Of a DNA stretch of 23,147 nt, positions 1 through 6,926 are shown piece after piece; the stretch's first letter is position 1; each line of letters begins with the position of its first letter. Source of the DNA: a virus; IMG/VR virus record IMGVR_UViG_3300048625_000067, positions 1 to 23,147 of that record. The stretch is one strand, 5' to 3'. The position numbers and the translations under genes are program-made. The notes under the pieces were generated by a model. That model saw nothing but the letters and a program-made list of their open reading frames with translations, was not told the DNA's origin and did not search any database.

Positions 1-1157
1 ATGTAGTTGTGTACTCCCTTTTTGGGGTAAGCAACATAGGCACCTGCCGCTTGTGTTTCACCGTGATCATCTCGACTCTTTCTGTTAGGAACAATCATAC
101 CTCTTGCGTGAGCTTCGTTAATAATCGCCTGCTCCGTTACAGCTACCGCACCCATTGTGGTCTGTAACAACACGGTGTTGTCGTGTGCAAGTTCGTTGGC
201 AAGGTCTAGGAAACGTAGTTTCTTATCTAGCTTTGCCAACAACATGGTATCTTGTCTGTTATATTCAATAAACGTAGGAAAGTCTTTGTTGTACAATTGG
301 TCCAACGTGCCTTCGTAGGCTGTCTTACGCTCATCTAGTTCGTATTCGCCAATGGCGTCCAAACTATAACTGTGTCGTTCTTCATAAGTGTACTTGCGGT
401 ATAGTTGCATGTAGTCCAAATGCACACGACCCAGCAAGTCAAATGTCAGTTGTTCAGCACCAAAGCGTTCAAACATACGCTGCTTTGGCATTTGTCCCCA
501 CAAGCATAGTCTACGTGTGTCGTCTTTACTCAACACCTTGGTAATACGCATTGTGGTATAGGGAATATCGAAACCTTCACTGTTCCATCCGCTGAGAATG
601 TCTGCATCTTCGATCAAGTCCAGGAACGTGTCTAGCATGTCCGTTTCTTTTTCAAACAGATAGCAGTTTTCAAAGCGCCCGCAAATTTCTTCAGCGGTTT
701 CCCAACTGTAGGTCTTAGGCGGTACTACCAGTGTAACCATCTTGTCTAACCAGTCTAGGTATACTGAGATAGCAGTAATTGGGTTAAATGGATCTTCGGG
801 TCGACTGTAACCGCGTACTGGATCAAAGTCGACCTCAATGTCGAAAAAGGCTGTTTGTAGCTTAGGTGAGTTAGCGCCTAAGTAGTTGCTTTCAAGGCAA
901 CGGAAGATTGGGTTAATATCACTTTCCCACAGTCTCTTGTCGCTGTTGATGCGTAGCTCTTTCTGGTACTCTTTGTTGTTGCGAGTACTGAATCTAGACA
1001 CAGGCGTGTCGTAGATGGTGCGGAACTTGCCGCGTGGATCATCATAATAAAACATGTACTCAGCTGGGTATTCACGAAAAACACGCTCGCCGTTAACTCG
1101 TTCTACTACATGGATCTTGTCTTTTGCTCTATCAAAGATTGCGTCAACATAACTCAT
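1..1157 (-). CDS. 43: Family B DNA polymerase, T4 gp43-like (N-terminal part, runs off left edge)
   Basis: This is the replicative DNA polymerase, cut by the window edge, so only about 385 N-terminal residues are visible against roughly 900 in T4 gp43. The frame is open from an ATG at 1157 to base 1. The visible part is the N-terminal domain plus the 3'-5' proofreading exonuclease. Exo I is FFDIEVD with D106 and E108, close to T4 D112/E114. Exo II is in the context NSEGFDIPY, and Exo III is YNRQDTMLL. Polymerase motifs A-C would lie outside the window. The start ATG overlaps the stop of the upstream Cys-rich gene (ATGA), which implies translational coupling. The gene is probably expressed early with the dsbA-like gene. 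Family identity is secure from the exonuclease motifs; the symbol follows T4 usage. Confidence 0.93.
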   Translation of the reverse strand, partial: MSYVDAIFDRAKDKIHVVERVNGERVFREYPAEYMFYYDDPRGKFRTIYDTPVSRFSTRNNKEYQKELRINSDKRLWESDINPIFRCLESNYLGANSPKLQTAFFDIEVDFDPVRGYSRPEDPFNPITAISVYLDWLDKMVTLVVPPKTYSWETAEEICGRFENCYLFEKETDMLDTFLDLIEDADILSGWNSEGFDIPYTTMRITKVLSKDDTRRLCLWGQMPKQRMFERFGAEQLTFDLLGRVHLDYMQLYRKYTYEERHSYSLDAIGEYELDERKTAYEGTLDQLYNKDFPTFIEYNRQDTMLLAKLDKKLRFLDLANELAHDNTVLLQTTMGAVAVTEQAIINEAHARGMIVPNRKSRDDHGETQAAGAYVAYPKKGVHNY

Positions 1158-1327
1158 TCGCGATCTCCCTGAAGTTGTTCTTCAGTTTCACCACGAATAT
1201 ATGCTGTATCTTGGCTAAGGTATTCTTGGATCCCGCACCGTGTTAGGCAGCAATTACCTGGGTCGGGACAATCTTCGCATGGGGCGATAGGCTCGCCTGG
1301 TTCTTCAAACCACGTTCTATTACTCAT
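1154..1327 (-). CDS. Small Cys-rich protein of unknown function (57 aa)
   Basis: This is an unrecognised 57-residue acidic protein. The start at 1327 (MSNRTWFEEP...) is preferred over an upstream in-frame ATG at 1360, because an AGGAGA Shine-Dalgarno sequence lies at 1332-1337 with good spacing. Five cysteines cluster at residues 17, 20, 26, 27 and 31 (CEDC then NCC then RC), which would suit a small zinc knuckle or an oxidised cluster; no ligand can be proved. Its stop overlaps the start of the DNA polymerase gene (ATGA), so it sits in the replication operon and is probably co-translated with the polymerase. The function is not known. Confidence 0.7.
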   Translation of the reverse strand: MSNRTWFEEPGEPIAPCEDCPDPGNCCLTRCGIQEYLSQDTAYIRGETEEQLQGDRE

Positions 1328-1391
1328 ATTTTCTCCTAGTGTAATTTTGAGCTCACACATACTCTACATGCCCGTAAGGTGGGCGATTCCG

Positions 1392-1679
1392 TTACATTGT
1401 GACTAACCTAAACAATGCAACACTATCAATACTTACTAATAACACATAGTTAGCTAACATTCCGAAGCTACCTCTCGACCACGCACTCCAACCAAAAATA
1501 GCGCACTGAGTAATAAACAGTGGGTATAGTATAAGGAAGGGCGGGGTTGGAACAGTTAACATCATGGTGATGGAACACCCGATACTAGCTATCCACGCTG
1601 CTACTTCTAAGCAGAAACGAAAAGGCCAAGCAGTAAAGTCGGCCTTAATCCATTTCCAAATGTCAATAACAACGTTCAA
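1392..1679 (-). CDS. Small integral membrane protein, about 3 TM segments, TTG start
   Basis: This is a 95-residue hydrophobic protein with about three predicted membrane spans, near residues 22-42, 44-66 and 72-92. The N-terminus is amphipathic and Trp-rich (DIWKWIKADF). The initiation codon appears to be TTG at 1679, which overlaps the TGA stop of the dsbA-like gene, so it is best explained by translational re-initiation. No in-frame ATG exists near the N-terminus. Trp/Phe-rich small membrane proteins are common in T4-like phages and usually uncharacterised. I cannot assign a role. A short gap (1361-1391) separates it from the next gene. Confidence 0.6.
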   Translation of the reverse strand: MNVVIDIWKWIKADFTAWPFRFCLEVAAWIASIGCSITMMLTVPTPPFLILYPLFITQCAIFGWSAWSRGSFGMLANYVLLVSIDSVALFRLVTM

Positions 1680-1951
1680 AGGGTTTTGCCCACAGTTTCA
1701 AGGATTGTGTTGAGCTCATCGTGATCACGATTGGTCTCGCCTAATTTGGCCTTGTATGCAATGCGCACTGCCTTCTTGAGGATAGCTGGTTTGATTTCCA
1801 GTTCTTCTGCGATAGCTTTGATAGTATCGTTAAGGCCTTCGTTCAAAGTCTCAACTTCATTCATGACTTGCATGCCTTCGTTGACCAATTGAAGCAATTT
1901 GATTTTTGCATCACCGTTGAAGCTGCGGTTATATCCGTTGTCGTTATCCAT
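1676..1951 (-). CDS. dsbA: DsbA-like double-stranded DNA-binding, late-transcription protein
   Basis: This is a 91-residue mostly helical charged protein. In T4, DsbA is a small dsDNA-binding protein that helps activate late promoters. The resemblance is in size, in the pattern of a helical N-terminal half followed by an AxEELxIxPxxxKKAVRIAYKxK segment (compare the T4 segment around KDELGVDGKMFNRLL), and in its position next to DNA polymerase. The start at 1951 is chosen over 2002 because an AGGAGAT Shine-Dalgarno sequence precedes it at 8 bases; the longer version would also read through the promoter. A sigma70-like promoter (1974-2002) lies just upstream, so it is probably expressed before the late genes. 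The assignment is by pattern recognition and is not proven. Confidence 0.6.
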   Translation of the reverse strand: MDNDNGYNRSFNGDAKIKLLQLVNEGMQVMNEVETLNEGLNDTIKAIAEELEIKPAILKKAVRIAYKAKLGETNRDHDELNTILETVGKTL

Positions 1952-1973
1952 ATAATCTCCTGTTGAAAAACAT

Positions 1974-2002
1974 ATTGTACAGTTACTTATTTGCAAAAGC
2001 AA
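1974..2002 (-). promoter_or_regulatory. Sigma70-like promoter ahead of the dsbA-membrane-Cys-polymerase operon
   Basis: On the minus strand, TTGCTT (2002-1997) is followed by exactly 17 bases and then TACAAT (1979-1974). The -10 box matches consensus at 5 of 6 positions and the -35 only at TTG, so this is a moderate promoter with ideal spacing. It lies just upstream of the Shine-Dalgarno sequence of the dsbA-like gene and would drive the replication/transcription genes with unmodified host polymerase. Confidence 0.5.
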
Positions 2003-2028
2003 CAGATATTGGAAAAAGTGCTCACTTT

Positions 2029-2169
2029 AGCAAGAGCCTGGCGTAGCCGATTGCTGGGGCAGCAGCCGCCCCTGTGACGCCTGGAGCAGAGCTCCTAACC
2101 GTTGACATCAACGGACCTAAGGTAGGTTGGGTTTCTTCACAAGCTCAATTCGTCGTCTTGCTTGTGAAG
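2029..2169 (-). other. Structured intergenic/3'-end region with consecutive hairpins
   Basis: The gap between the dsbA-like operon and the protease-nucleotidyltransferase gene is unusually GC-rich and rich in inverted repeats. They are: a perfect 10-bp stem CTTCACAAGC/GCTTGTGAAG (2135-2144 with 2160-2169), which includes the stop codon of the upstream gene; CCGTTGA/TCAACGG (2099-2105 with 2108-2114); GGAGC/GCTCC (2083-2087 with 2091-2095); GGGGC/GCCCC (2056-2060 with 2068-2072); and AGCAA/TTGCT (2029-2033 with 2051-2055). None is followed by a clear U-run, so a simple intrinsic terminator is not obvious. A 28-codon ATG frame (2108-2022) also lies here but has only a weak ribosome site. The region could be an mRNA 3'-end structure, a processing site or a small RNA. 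Confidence 0.45.
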
Positions 2170-3321
2170 GTGTGCTTTTATTAATTTATCAATATATCCA
2201 AGGTTGCGTAAAACTTTGTAGGCCAAGTTCTCTACACCAAATTCGCCGTATTGGTCTAGTCCACTTCTGCGCATCTTGCGGATCTTATCTGTAATGCGTT
2301 GTATGTCTGCCGAATCATCTGCTTCGGACAATGCTGTATCAATTTGTTTAATTAGGTCGTGTACTTTGTGGTTAACCGCAGAGTCATCAATACTTGGTGG
2401 CTCAAACTTGGGTTCGTTAATCCAACGGTCATTTAGGATACTGTAAACACCAGCACTAACTGGCGGTTCTTCTGAATCCTCTACGTAGAGTTCTACATCG
2501 TACCCGCGAATGGTTACATCGTGTGCATCATTCCATATTTGTTTTTTAGCGCGATAAAACGCCGCAGCAATATCGTCGCACTGTAGGTCAGAGTAGCGAG
2601 TGACAATATGAAGGTCAAAATCGCTGTATTTCGTGTAGTTATAGTTACACATACTGCCGGTTAAGACGATATCTAGCACCTTAAAGTCAGGTATTTCCAA
2701 GTAGTCTACAAACACCTTGGCAATTTGCATTAGCTTTAATTTAACTTCTGGACGTAGACGATTGTTTTTCCATGCAGCAGAATTTAAGGTGTCGTGATAG
2801 GCAATGTTGTTTTGTACGTAATCAAAGTCTTCTTTGATAATAGCAGGCTCGTTAAAGAACTTAGGGTACTTCTTACCAAACTCGCGTAAGACAACACCGG
2901 CCATTGCGTTTGCTTCATTTTCTTCTGGACTGCCTGTTGCACCTGCACCTGGCGGTAAACGATCTTCTTCACGTTGGCGCCAATGTACCAGCTCGTGTGC
3001 TAGTGTGCGTAAGATGTCAATTGGGTGACGGTGTTCGATTGCAATGTAGATAGTTTGGGTTGCATCGTTGTATGCACCAAAGCTACCTTGTTCGTCATTT
3101 CCCGGCATTACCAGCACTGGAATAATTTTAGGTAGCTTTTCTATCTCAAGGATGCGAACAGCGATAGGCAAAAACTTTGCTATCGCGTGTACAAATCCTG
3201 AGGTTTCTTTATCTGTGCTTTTTAGCATCGTTGGCAAATTGTTTGTTAGTTGCTTTAACCATGCCACTGAATCGCTTGTTACCACGATCGTATTCGCCAC
3301 GCTTGTCAGATGCACTTGCAT
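2137..3321 (-). CDS. HExxH metallopeptidase-like and polymerase-beta-type nucleotidyltransferase fusion protein
   Basis: This is a two-domain protein of 394 residues. The N-terminal half (about 60-150) carries a zincin motif HELVH (H109, E110, H113) followed by SPEENEANA with E136 as a plausible third zinc ligand, as in metallopeptidases of the HExxH...E type. The C-terminal half (about 190-300) has the minimal nucleotidyltransferase signature GSM...SDFDLHIV (G222, S223, D234, D236), with D275 or E277 in YDVEL as the third carboxylate. All core residues are present, so both activities are possible; substrates are unknown. The first 113 bases overlap the preceding gene in another frame, and no Shine-Dalgarno sequence precedes either the ATG at 3321 or the later one at 3228. 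The true start, or a frameshift joining the two genes, is therefore uncertain. A structured region follows the stop. Confidence 0.8.
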   Translation of the reverse strand: MQVHLTSVANTIVVTSDSVAWLKQLTNNLPTMLKSTDKETSGFVHAIAKFLPIAVRILEIEKLPKIIPVLVMPGNDEQGSFGAYNDATQTIYIAIEHRHPIDILRTLAHELVHWRQREEDRLPPGAGATGSPEENEANAMAGVVLREFGKKYPKFFNEPAIIKEDFDYVQNNIAYHDTLNSAAWKNNRLRPEVKLKLMQIAKVFVDYLEIPDFKVLDIVLTGSMCNYNYTKYSDFDLHIVTRYSDLQCDDIAAAFYRAKKQIWNDAHDVTIRGYDVELYVEDSEEPPVSAGVYSILNDRWINEPKFEPPSIDDSAVNHKVHDLIKQIDTALSEADDSADIQRITDKIRKMRRSGLDQYGEFGVENLAYKVLRNLGYIDKLIKAHLHKQDDELSL

Positions 3322-4378
3322 CAGCGGCTGCGGCTGTTTTGTATTGTGCTAACTTTTCATTGGACAATTCGTTAATTGGATTGTCGCTAGTTGGCAATTT
3401 AGCACGTAGCTGATCTGCCATTTGTTTGAAGTGCTGTGCTTGAGTGTCACGACCGTAGCGTTCAGCTTTAGCTTGACGCTTTTCGAAGTCAGTAATCTGT
3501 GCCCATAGTGCATTGTGCTTGCGCTCATCTGAGCCTTCGGCTACTTTATTAGTGTAGTCATCGCTTGGGCCACTTGGATACTTCTCGTATTCTGTATAAC
3601 GCTGTCTTGCTAGCTTCTTGGCTTCTGGATTAGCATCACGTAATTGTTTGTATGTGCCCATGTGTTGAGACATAACTTGTTCAGATGTACCTACACGCAC
3701 TCTCACTGGTAGATAATCTTTATAGCTTGGGCAAAACAATTTAAACAATGAGTCGGGGTATTTGACTTTGTAGTATTCAACTGTGTCTGTCATCCATTGA
3801 TCAACGTCTGCTCTACCACGTGGGTAGTTGCCTGGATCAGCCATTTCTGGTTCCGGTGCTTTCTTCTTAAAGCGATCAAAGATACCTTCTTTAACTTCGG
3901 CAGGAGCAGCTAACGTCATCTTGTTCATGCCCTTGCCTGATTGTTGCCATACACGATACATCTTACCATCGGCACCTTTTAATACCATAGCATTGTCAGG
4001 AATACGACTAGAATCATATTGCACAACCATGGCATTTTGTCCACCAACTTGAACATGTGGTTTTTGATCATCAATGTGTTGAGCGCCAACTGCTAATGCT
4101 CCAGCAACAACTGGAGCGCCAAGTAATGTAGCAGTGTCTTTCCAGCTTTCTGGTAATTCGTGACCAGTTACTTCTTCAACTTCGCCGCCTGTGCTATATA
4201 CAATCTCCTCAATTTGATTAAAGATTGAACGAGGAGCAGTCATATAATCACCGGCCCAGTCAATATAGTTCCCAAACTTCTGCATTACGTGTTCATATGA
4301 ACGTTCGCCGTCAATAACAAAAGTTACAGTACTGTCTGCATCCTTGTCAAGTCCCTCAAATATCTGATTTAAAAACAT
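3209..4378 (-). CDS. Modular phage protein with VAE/VKE junctions, likely internal head protein
   Basis: This is a 389-residue modular protein with no recognised enzyme domain. The N-terminus MFLNQIFEG resembles a short capsid-targeting leader ending in a FxE or IxE head-protease site. Modules in order: a 1-80 globular segment; a hydrophobic Ala/Gly stretch at 84-100 (APVVAGALAVG); a segment with YRVWQQSGKG near 141-150; a VKE junction (162-164), followed by a GIFDRFKKKAPEPE-type segment and an approximately 90-residue domain; a VAE junction (279-281), then a basic helical tail of about 105 residues ending KKHR. It is preceded by GGAG and by a late-promoter-like octamer at 4411-4418 inside the upstream gene. 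The last 113 bases overlap the next gene. The role as a packaged protein is inferred from the leader and junctions. Confidence 0.75.
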   Translation of the reverse strand: MFLNQIFEGLDKDADSTVTFVIDGERSYEHVMQKFGNYIDWAGDYMTAPRSIFNQIEEIVYSTGGEVEEVTGHELPESWKDTATLLGAPVVAGALAVGAQHIDDQKPHVQVGGQNAMVVQYDSSRIPDNAMVLKGADGKMYRVWQQSGKGMNKMTLAAPAEVKEGIFDRFKKKAPEPEMADPGNYPRGRADVDQWMTDTVEYYKVKYPDSLFKLFCPSYKDYLPVRVRVGTSEQVMSQHMGTYKQLRDANPEAKKLARQRYTEYEKYPSGPSDDYTNKVAEGSDERKHNALWAQITDFEKRQAKAERYGRDTQAQHFKQMADQLRAKLPTSDNPINELSNEKLAQYKTAAAADASASDKRGEYDRGNKRFSGMVKATNKQFANDAKKHR

Positions 4379-4379
4379 G

Positions 4380-6926
4380 TTATACTCCGCCGCCGGCCTT
4401 CTTTATTAGTGTATTTAGTTGGGTAGCAGTTGATGGGTTTGACATAACATTACCAATGGCAGGAGCCATCTTAGCAATAGTGTCTTTATCCATTGCGTTC
4501 ATTGGGGCACCAGTATCAGTCTTCTGGAATGTTTGTGCTGCTTTAGCAGGATCAATTTGCACGCCAGCACTCTTCAAATTGGCTAAGTTTTGTTGTAGCT
4601 TGGCTTGGTTTTGTTTGGCTTGTGCAGCTTGTGCCGGATTAGGTGCTGCGCCAGGGGCAGTAGCTTGTGTAGATGGCTGAGTTGCACCAGCTACGCCACC
4701 TGCGGTAGCAACAGGAGCAGGAACATCTTCATCAACTGTTTCTTGACCCGGGCAAATAGCATCGTAATCGTCCATAGTCAATGTTTGGCCACCTGCGCTT
4801 AGTTTAATTAAACGTTCAGCAACATTGTGTAAATCCATATCGGTCTGAGCATCTTCTCGAGCATATTCAAACAAGCGAATCATCAATGGAATATCCATTG
4901 TAACTGTGTCAGTTGGGTTTGCGCCTTCTTCCATTGCTTGCGCTGCTGGACGAATACCTATTACTGTGGCGTTCTTGCTGTCAGCCCACTTGTATGCTGC
5001 TTCTTGACTGCTGAATTCCTTGCGCCACATAACACGTTGGTCACGTTTGTTGTAGGCATAACCATATGCTTCAACGGCTGTGTCGTTTTGAATAGGCTGT
5101 GCTTCGTCGCTGTAGTTTTCTTGTACTTGCGGCTCAACTAATTCACCAATCTTGTTACGGATAAGACCAATTAGCTTGCGATGTGTACCAGTTAACACAC
5201 GGTTCTTTTCAATGAAGTTAAGGATGTGCTCTGTTTCAGCTTTGTACTTTGCTCTCCATTGCGGAGTTCTAGCAGTAGTAATGTCTTTAACGTTGTCTAA
5301 TCTGTCAGCAAGTTTAATTACAAGACCGTAGCTGCTCATTGCAGCCATCTTGTGTGCTAGGTACTGAGCTTTGCCCATTTGCTTAATCTGTTCTGGATCA
5401 CTTGTTAGCTCTTGAACTAAACTAGCAACTAGTCCACCAAACAAATCATGTAGGATTTCGTGTGTGGTATCTGTATCTTCGATTGTATCGTGCAAGTATG
5501 CAGCACTGATTAGTGCTTCAAGATTGTGCGATTGTTTATATTGTCTAATGTGGTCAGCAACACGCATCGGGTGTGTAATGTAAGGATCGCCGCCTGCTCT
5601 AGTTTGACCAGCATGAGCTTGAGTTGCGTACTGTAACGCTTCTTCTTCACCTTCTGCCACTGGTTTGTCAGCGCCGTTGATAGTAATCATTGGGTTACGA
5701 ACACCCTTCTTCTTGCACCATGCAGCAACTTTAGCTTCTGCTTCTTCTGTTGAGTTTGCGGTTACTGTGACAAAATGTGCATCTGCCGCAGTAGGACCAT
5801 ACTCAACTGTAGCACGATATTTTGTTGGTTGAGATTCATCTTCTGCTACACCTTCGCCAAATTCTTCATCAGTGATATTACCTGCTAACAACGCCTCAAG
5901 GATATCAATTTGATTATTGTAAACGCCAACTAGATATTCAACTTCACAATCGTCGTAAGCATCGCTACCGTCGTACCATGTTTCTTCAACCGCTTCAGCT
6001 TCGGCATCAGTCAATCGACGATTTGTAGCTAGTAGTCGTTTCTTTAACTGTGCCATGATAGGTACGTATTTTCTCTCTACTGCTGCCCATTGCTTGCTGT
6101 TAGCAAACTCGGGAAAATGTTCTGACGCTCCGTCGACTGCATCAAAGTCCTGGAATATGTTTAACTGTAACACATCCTGTACAGGCATGCCGGCTTTGAC
6201 CAAGTATTCGTTTATCTGTTGTTCCGCTACACCTTGCTTCTGTGGCATTTGGTATGCGCCTTGTGTATTACCCATAATGATATTAGCAATCTTGTAGATG
6301 TTGTCAAATGTCAAATCAAAGTGGCGCTCAAACGGATGACCTTTTAGTAAACTAAATGATGTTAACAGTTGATTTGCAAGTTCGGGATTGTTTGACTTAA
6401 AGTAATCGCTGTTGCCAAAATACTTACCAATTTGAATTGAGCCGCGTGTGCTAACTGCACCTTTGCCCCGGCCTAATCTGGCTTCATAGTATGAGTAAAG
6501 CATCGTCGGGCCAAACTCCATTGGGTCGTGTGGGATAAATCTATCTTGAATAGTAGACTTAATAACCTTTTCTTTAACTGCAAAGTCTTTGCCTACAATT
6601 TGTTTTACTTGCTCGATAAACTCGGGCCACGGAATAAACTTACGACTACCGCCACCATCGTCGGGTGCGAATTCGTCTAGTTGCTTTTTATACCGCGCAA
6701 ACTCTTCTGCAAGTGAATGCTTACCTGCGTTCTCGGTTAGCTCTTTTTCTAGGTCGGCAAGCATGTTCTTGCTTTCTGCTGCGCCCACTAGACGACCAGC
6801 AAATGGGTGTTTGTTGCCCTTTTGTTTAGTGGCTTTTTCTGTTCCGCGAACTTGGTCACCAGGTTTTTGTTCTGGCTCTCCGGCGAACTTGTTCATTGAC
6901 TCTAGTAGTTTACGCATATCGCTCAT
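4380..6926 (-). CDS. 848-aa modular polyprotein with a MESH1/SpoT-type HD hydrolase domain
   Basis: This is a large modular protein, probably packaged in the capsid. Modules: an N-terminal segment 1-230 (start MSDMRKLLES, with a possible LLE cleavage site); a VAE junction at 233-235; an acidic module 236-360; VAE at 360-362; a small module 363-422; VAE at 423-425; the HD domain at about 426-600; further segments with VQE (601-603); a helical module 677-730 (MDIPLMIRLFEYAREDA...); and a low-complexity Ala/Pro/Gln tail. The HD domain has the alarmone-hydrolase signature AHAGQTR (H438), HPMRVAD (H452), LHDTIEDTDTT (H479, D480, E483, D484) and KLADRLDNVKD (D541, N545). All metal and catalytic positions known from MESH1/SpoT hydrolases are kept; no synthetase domain is present. 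Its start overlaps the stop of the 421-aa gene (ATGA). Substrate ((p)ppGpp or another nucleotide) is inferred. Confidence 0.85.
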   Translation of the reverse strand: MSDMRKLLESMNKFAGEPEQKPGDQVRGTEKATKQKGNKHPFAGRLVGAAESKNMLADLEKELTENAGKHSLAEEFARYKKQLDEFAPDDGGGSRKFIPWPEFIEQVKQIVGKDFAVKEKVIKSTIQDRFIPHDPMEFGPTMLYSYYEARLGRGKGAVSTRGSIQIGKYFGNSDYFKSNNPELANQLLTSFSLLKGHPFERHFDLTFDNIYKIANIIMGNTQGAYQMPQKQGVAEQQINEYLVKAGMPVQDVLQLNIFQDFDAVDGASEHFPEFANSKQWAAVERKYVPIMAQLKKRLLATNRRLTDAEAEAVEETWYDGSDAYDDCEVEYLVGVYNNQIDILEALLAGNITDEEFGEGVAEDESQPTKYRATVEYGPTAADAHFVTVTANSTEEAEAKVAAWCKKKGVRNPMITINGADKPVAEGEEEALQYATQAHAGQTRAGGDPYITHPMRVADHIRQYKQSHNLEALISAAYLHDTIEDTDTTHEILHDLFGGLVASLVQELTSDPEQIKQMGKAQYLAHKMAAMSSYGLVIKLADRLDNVKDITTARTPQWRAKYKAETEHILNFIEKNRVLTGTHRKLIGLIRNKIGELVEPQVQENYSDEAQPIQNDTAVEAYGYAYNKRDQRVMWRKEFSSQEAAYKWADSKNATVIGIRPAAQAMEEGANPTDTVTMDIPLMIRLFEYAREDAQTDMDLHNVAERLIKLSAGGQTLTMDDYDAICPGQETVDEDVPAPVATAGGVAGATQPSTQATAPGAAPNPAQAAQAKQNQAKLQQNLANLKSAGVQIDPAKAAQTFQKTDTGAPMNAMDKDTIAKMAPAIGNVMSNPSTATQLNTLIKKAGGGV
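4411..4418 (-). promoter_or_regulatory. T4-late-promoter-like octamer CTAAATAC
   Basis: CTAAATAC on the minus strand, 33 bases before the ATG at 4378 and inside the 3' end of the upstream gene. It matches the T4 late promoter core (TATAAATA) at its TAAATA part and recurs at other operon starts in this window. Confidence 0.4.

Noticed and set aside
1366-1386. Small inverted repeat GCCC/GGGC in the gap before the Cys-rich gene
   Set aside because: It has only 4 pairs and no T-run, so it is not a convincing terminator.
2022-2114. tRNA-like or protein-coding reading of the GC-rich segment
   Set aside because: No cloverleaf with a T-loop GTTC motif could be drawn. The 28-aa frame has only a weak AGG upstream, and the plus-strand frame lacks a start codon.
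6270-6325. TTGACA boxes around 6308-6320 as an internal promoter
   Set aside because: They lie in the coding region of the 848-aa protein and the AATATC that follows is a weak -10; no operon boundary is nearby.
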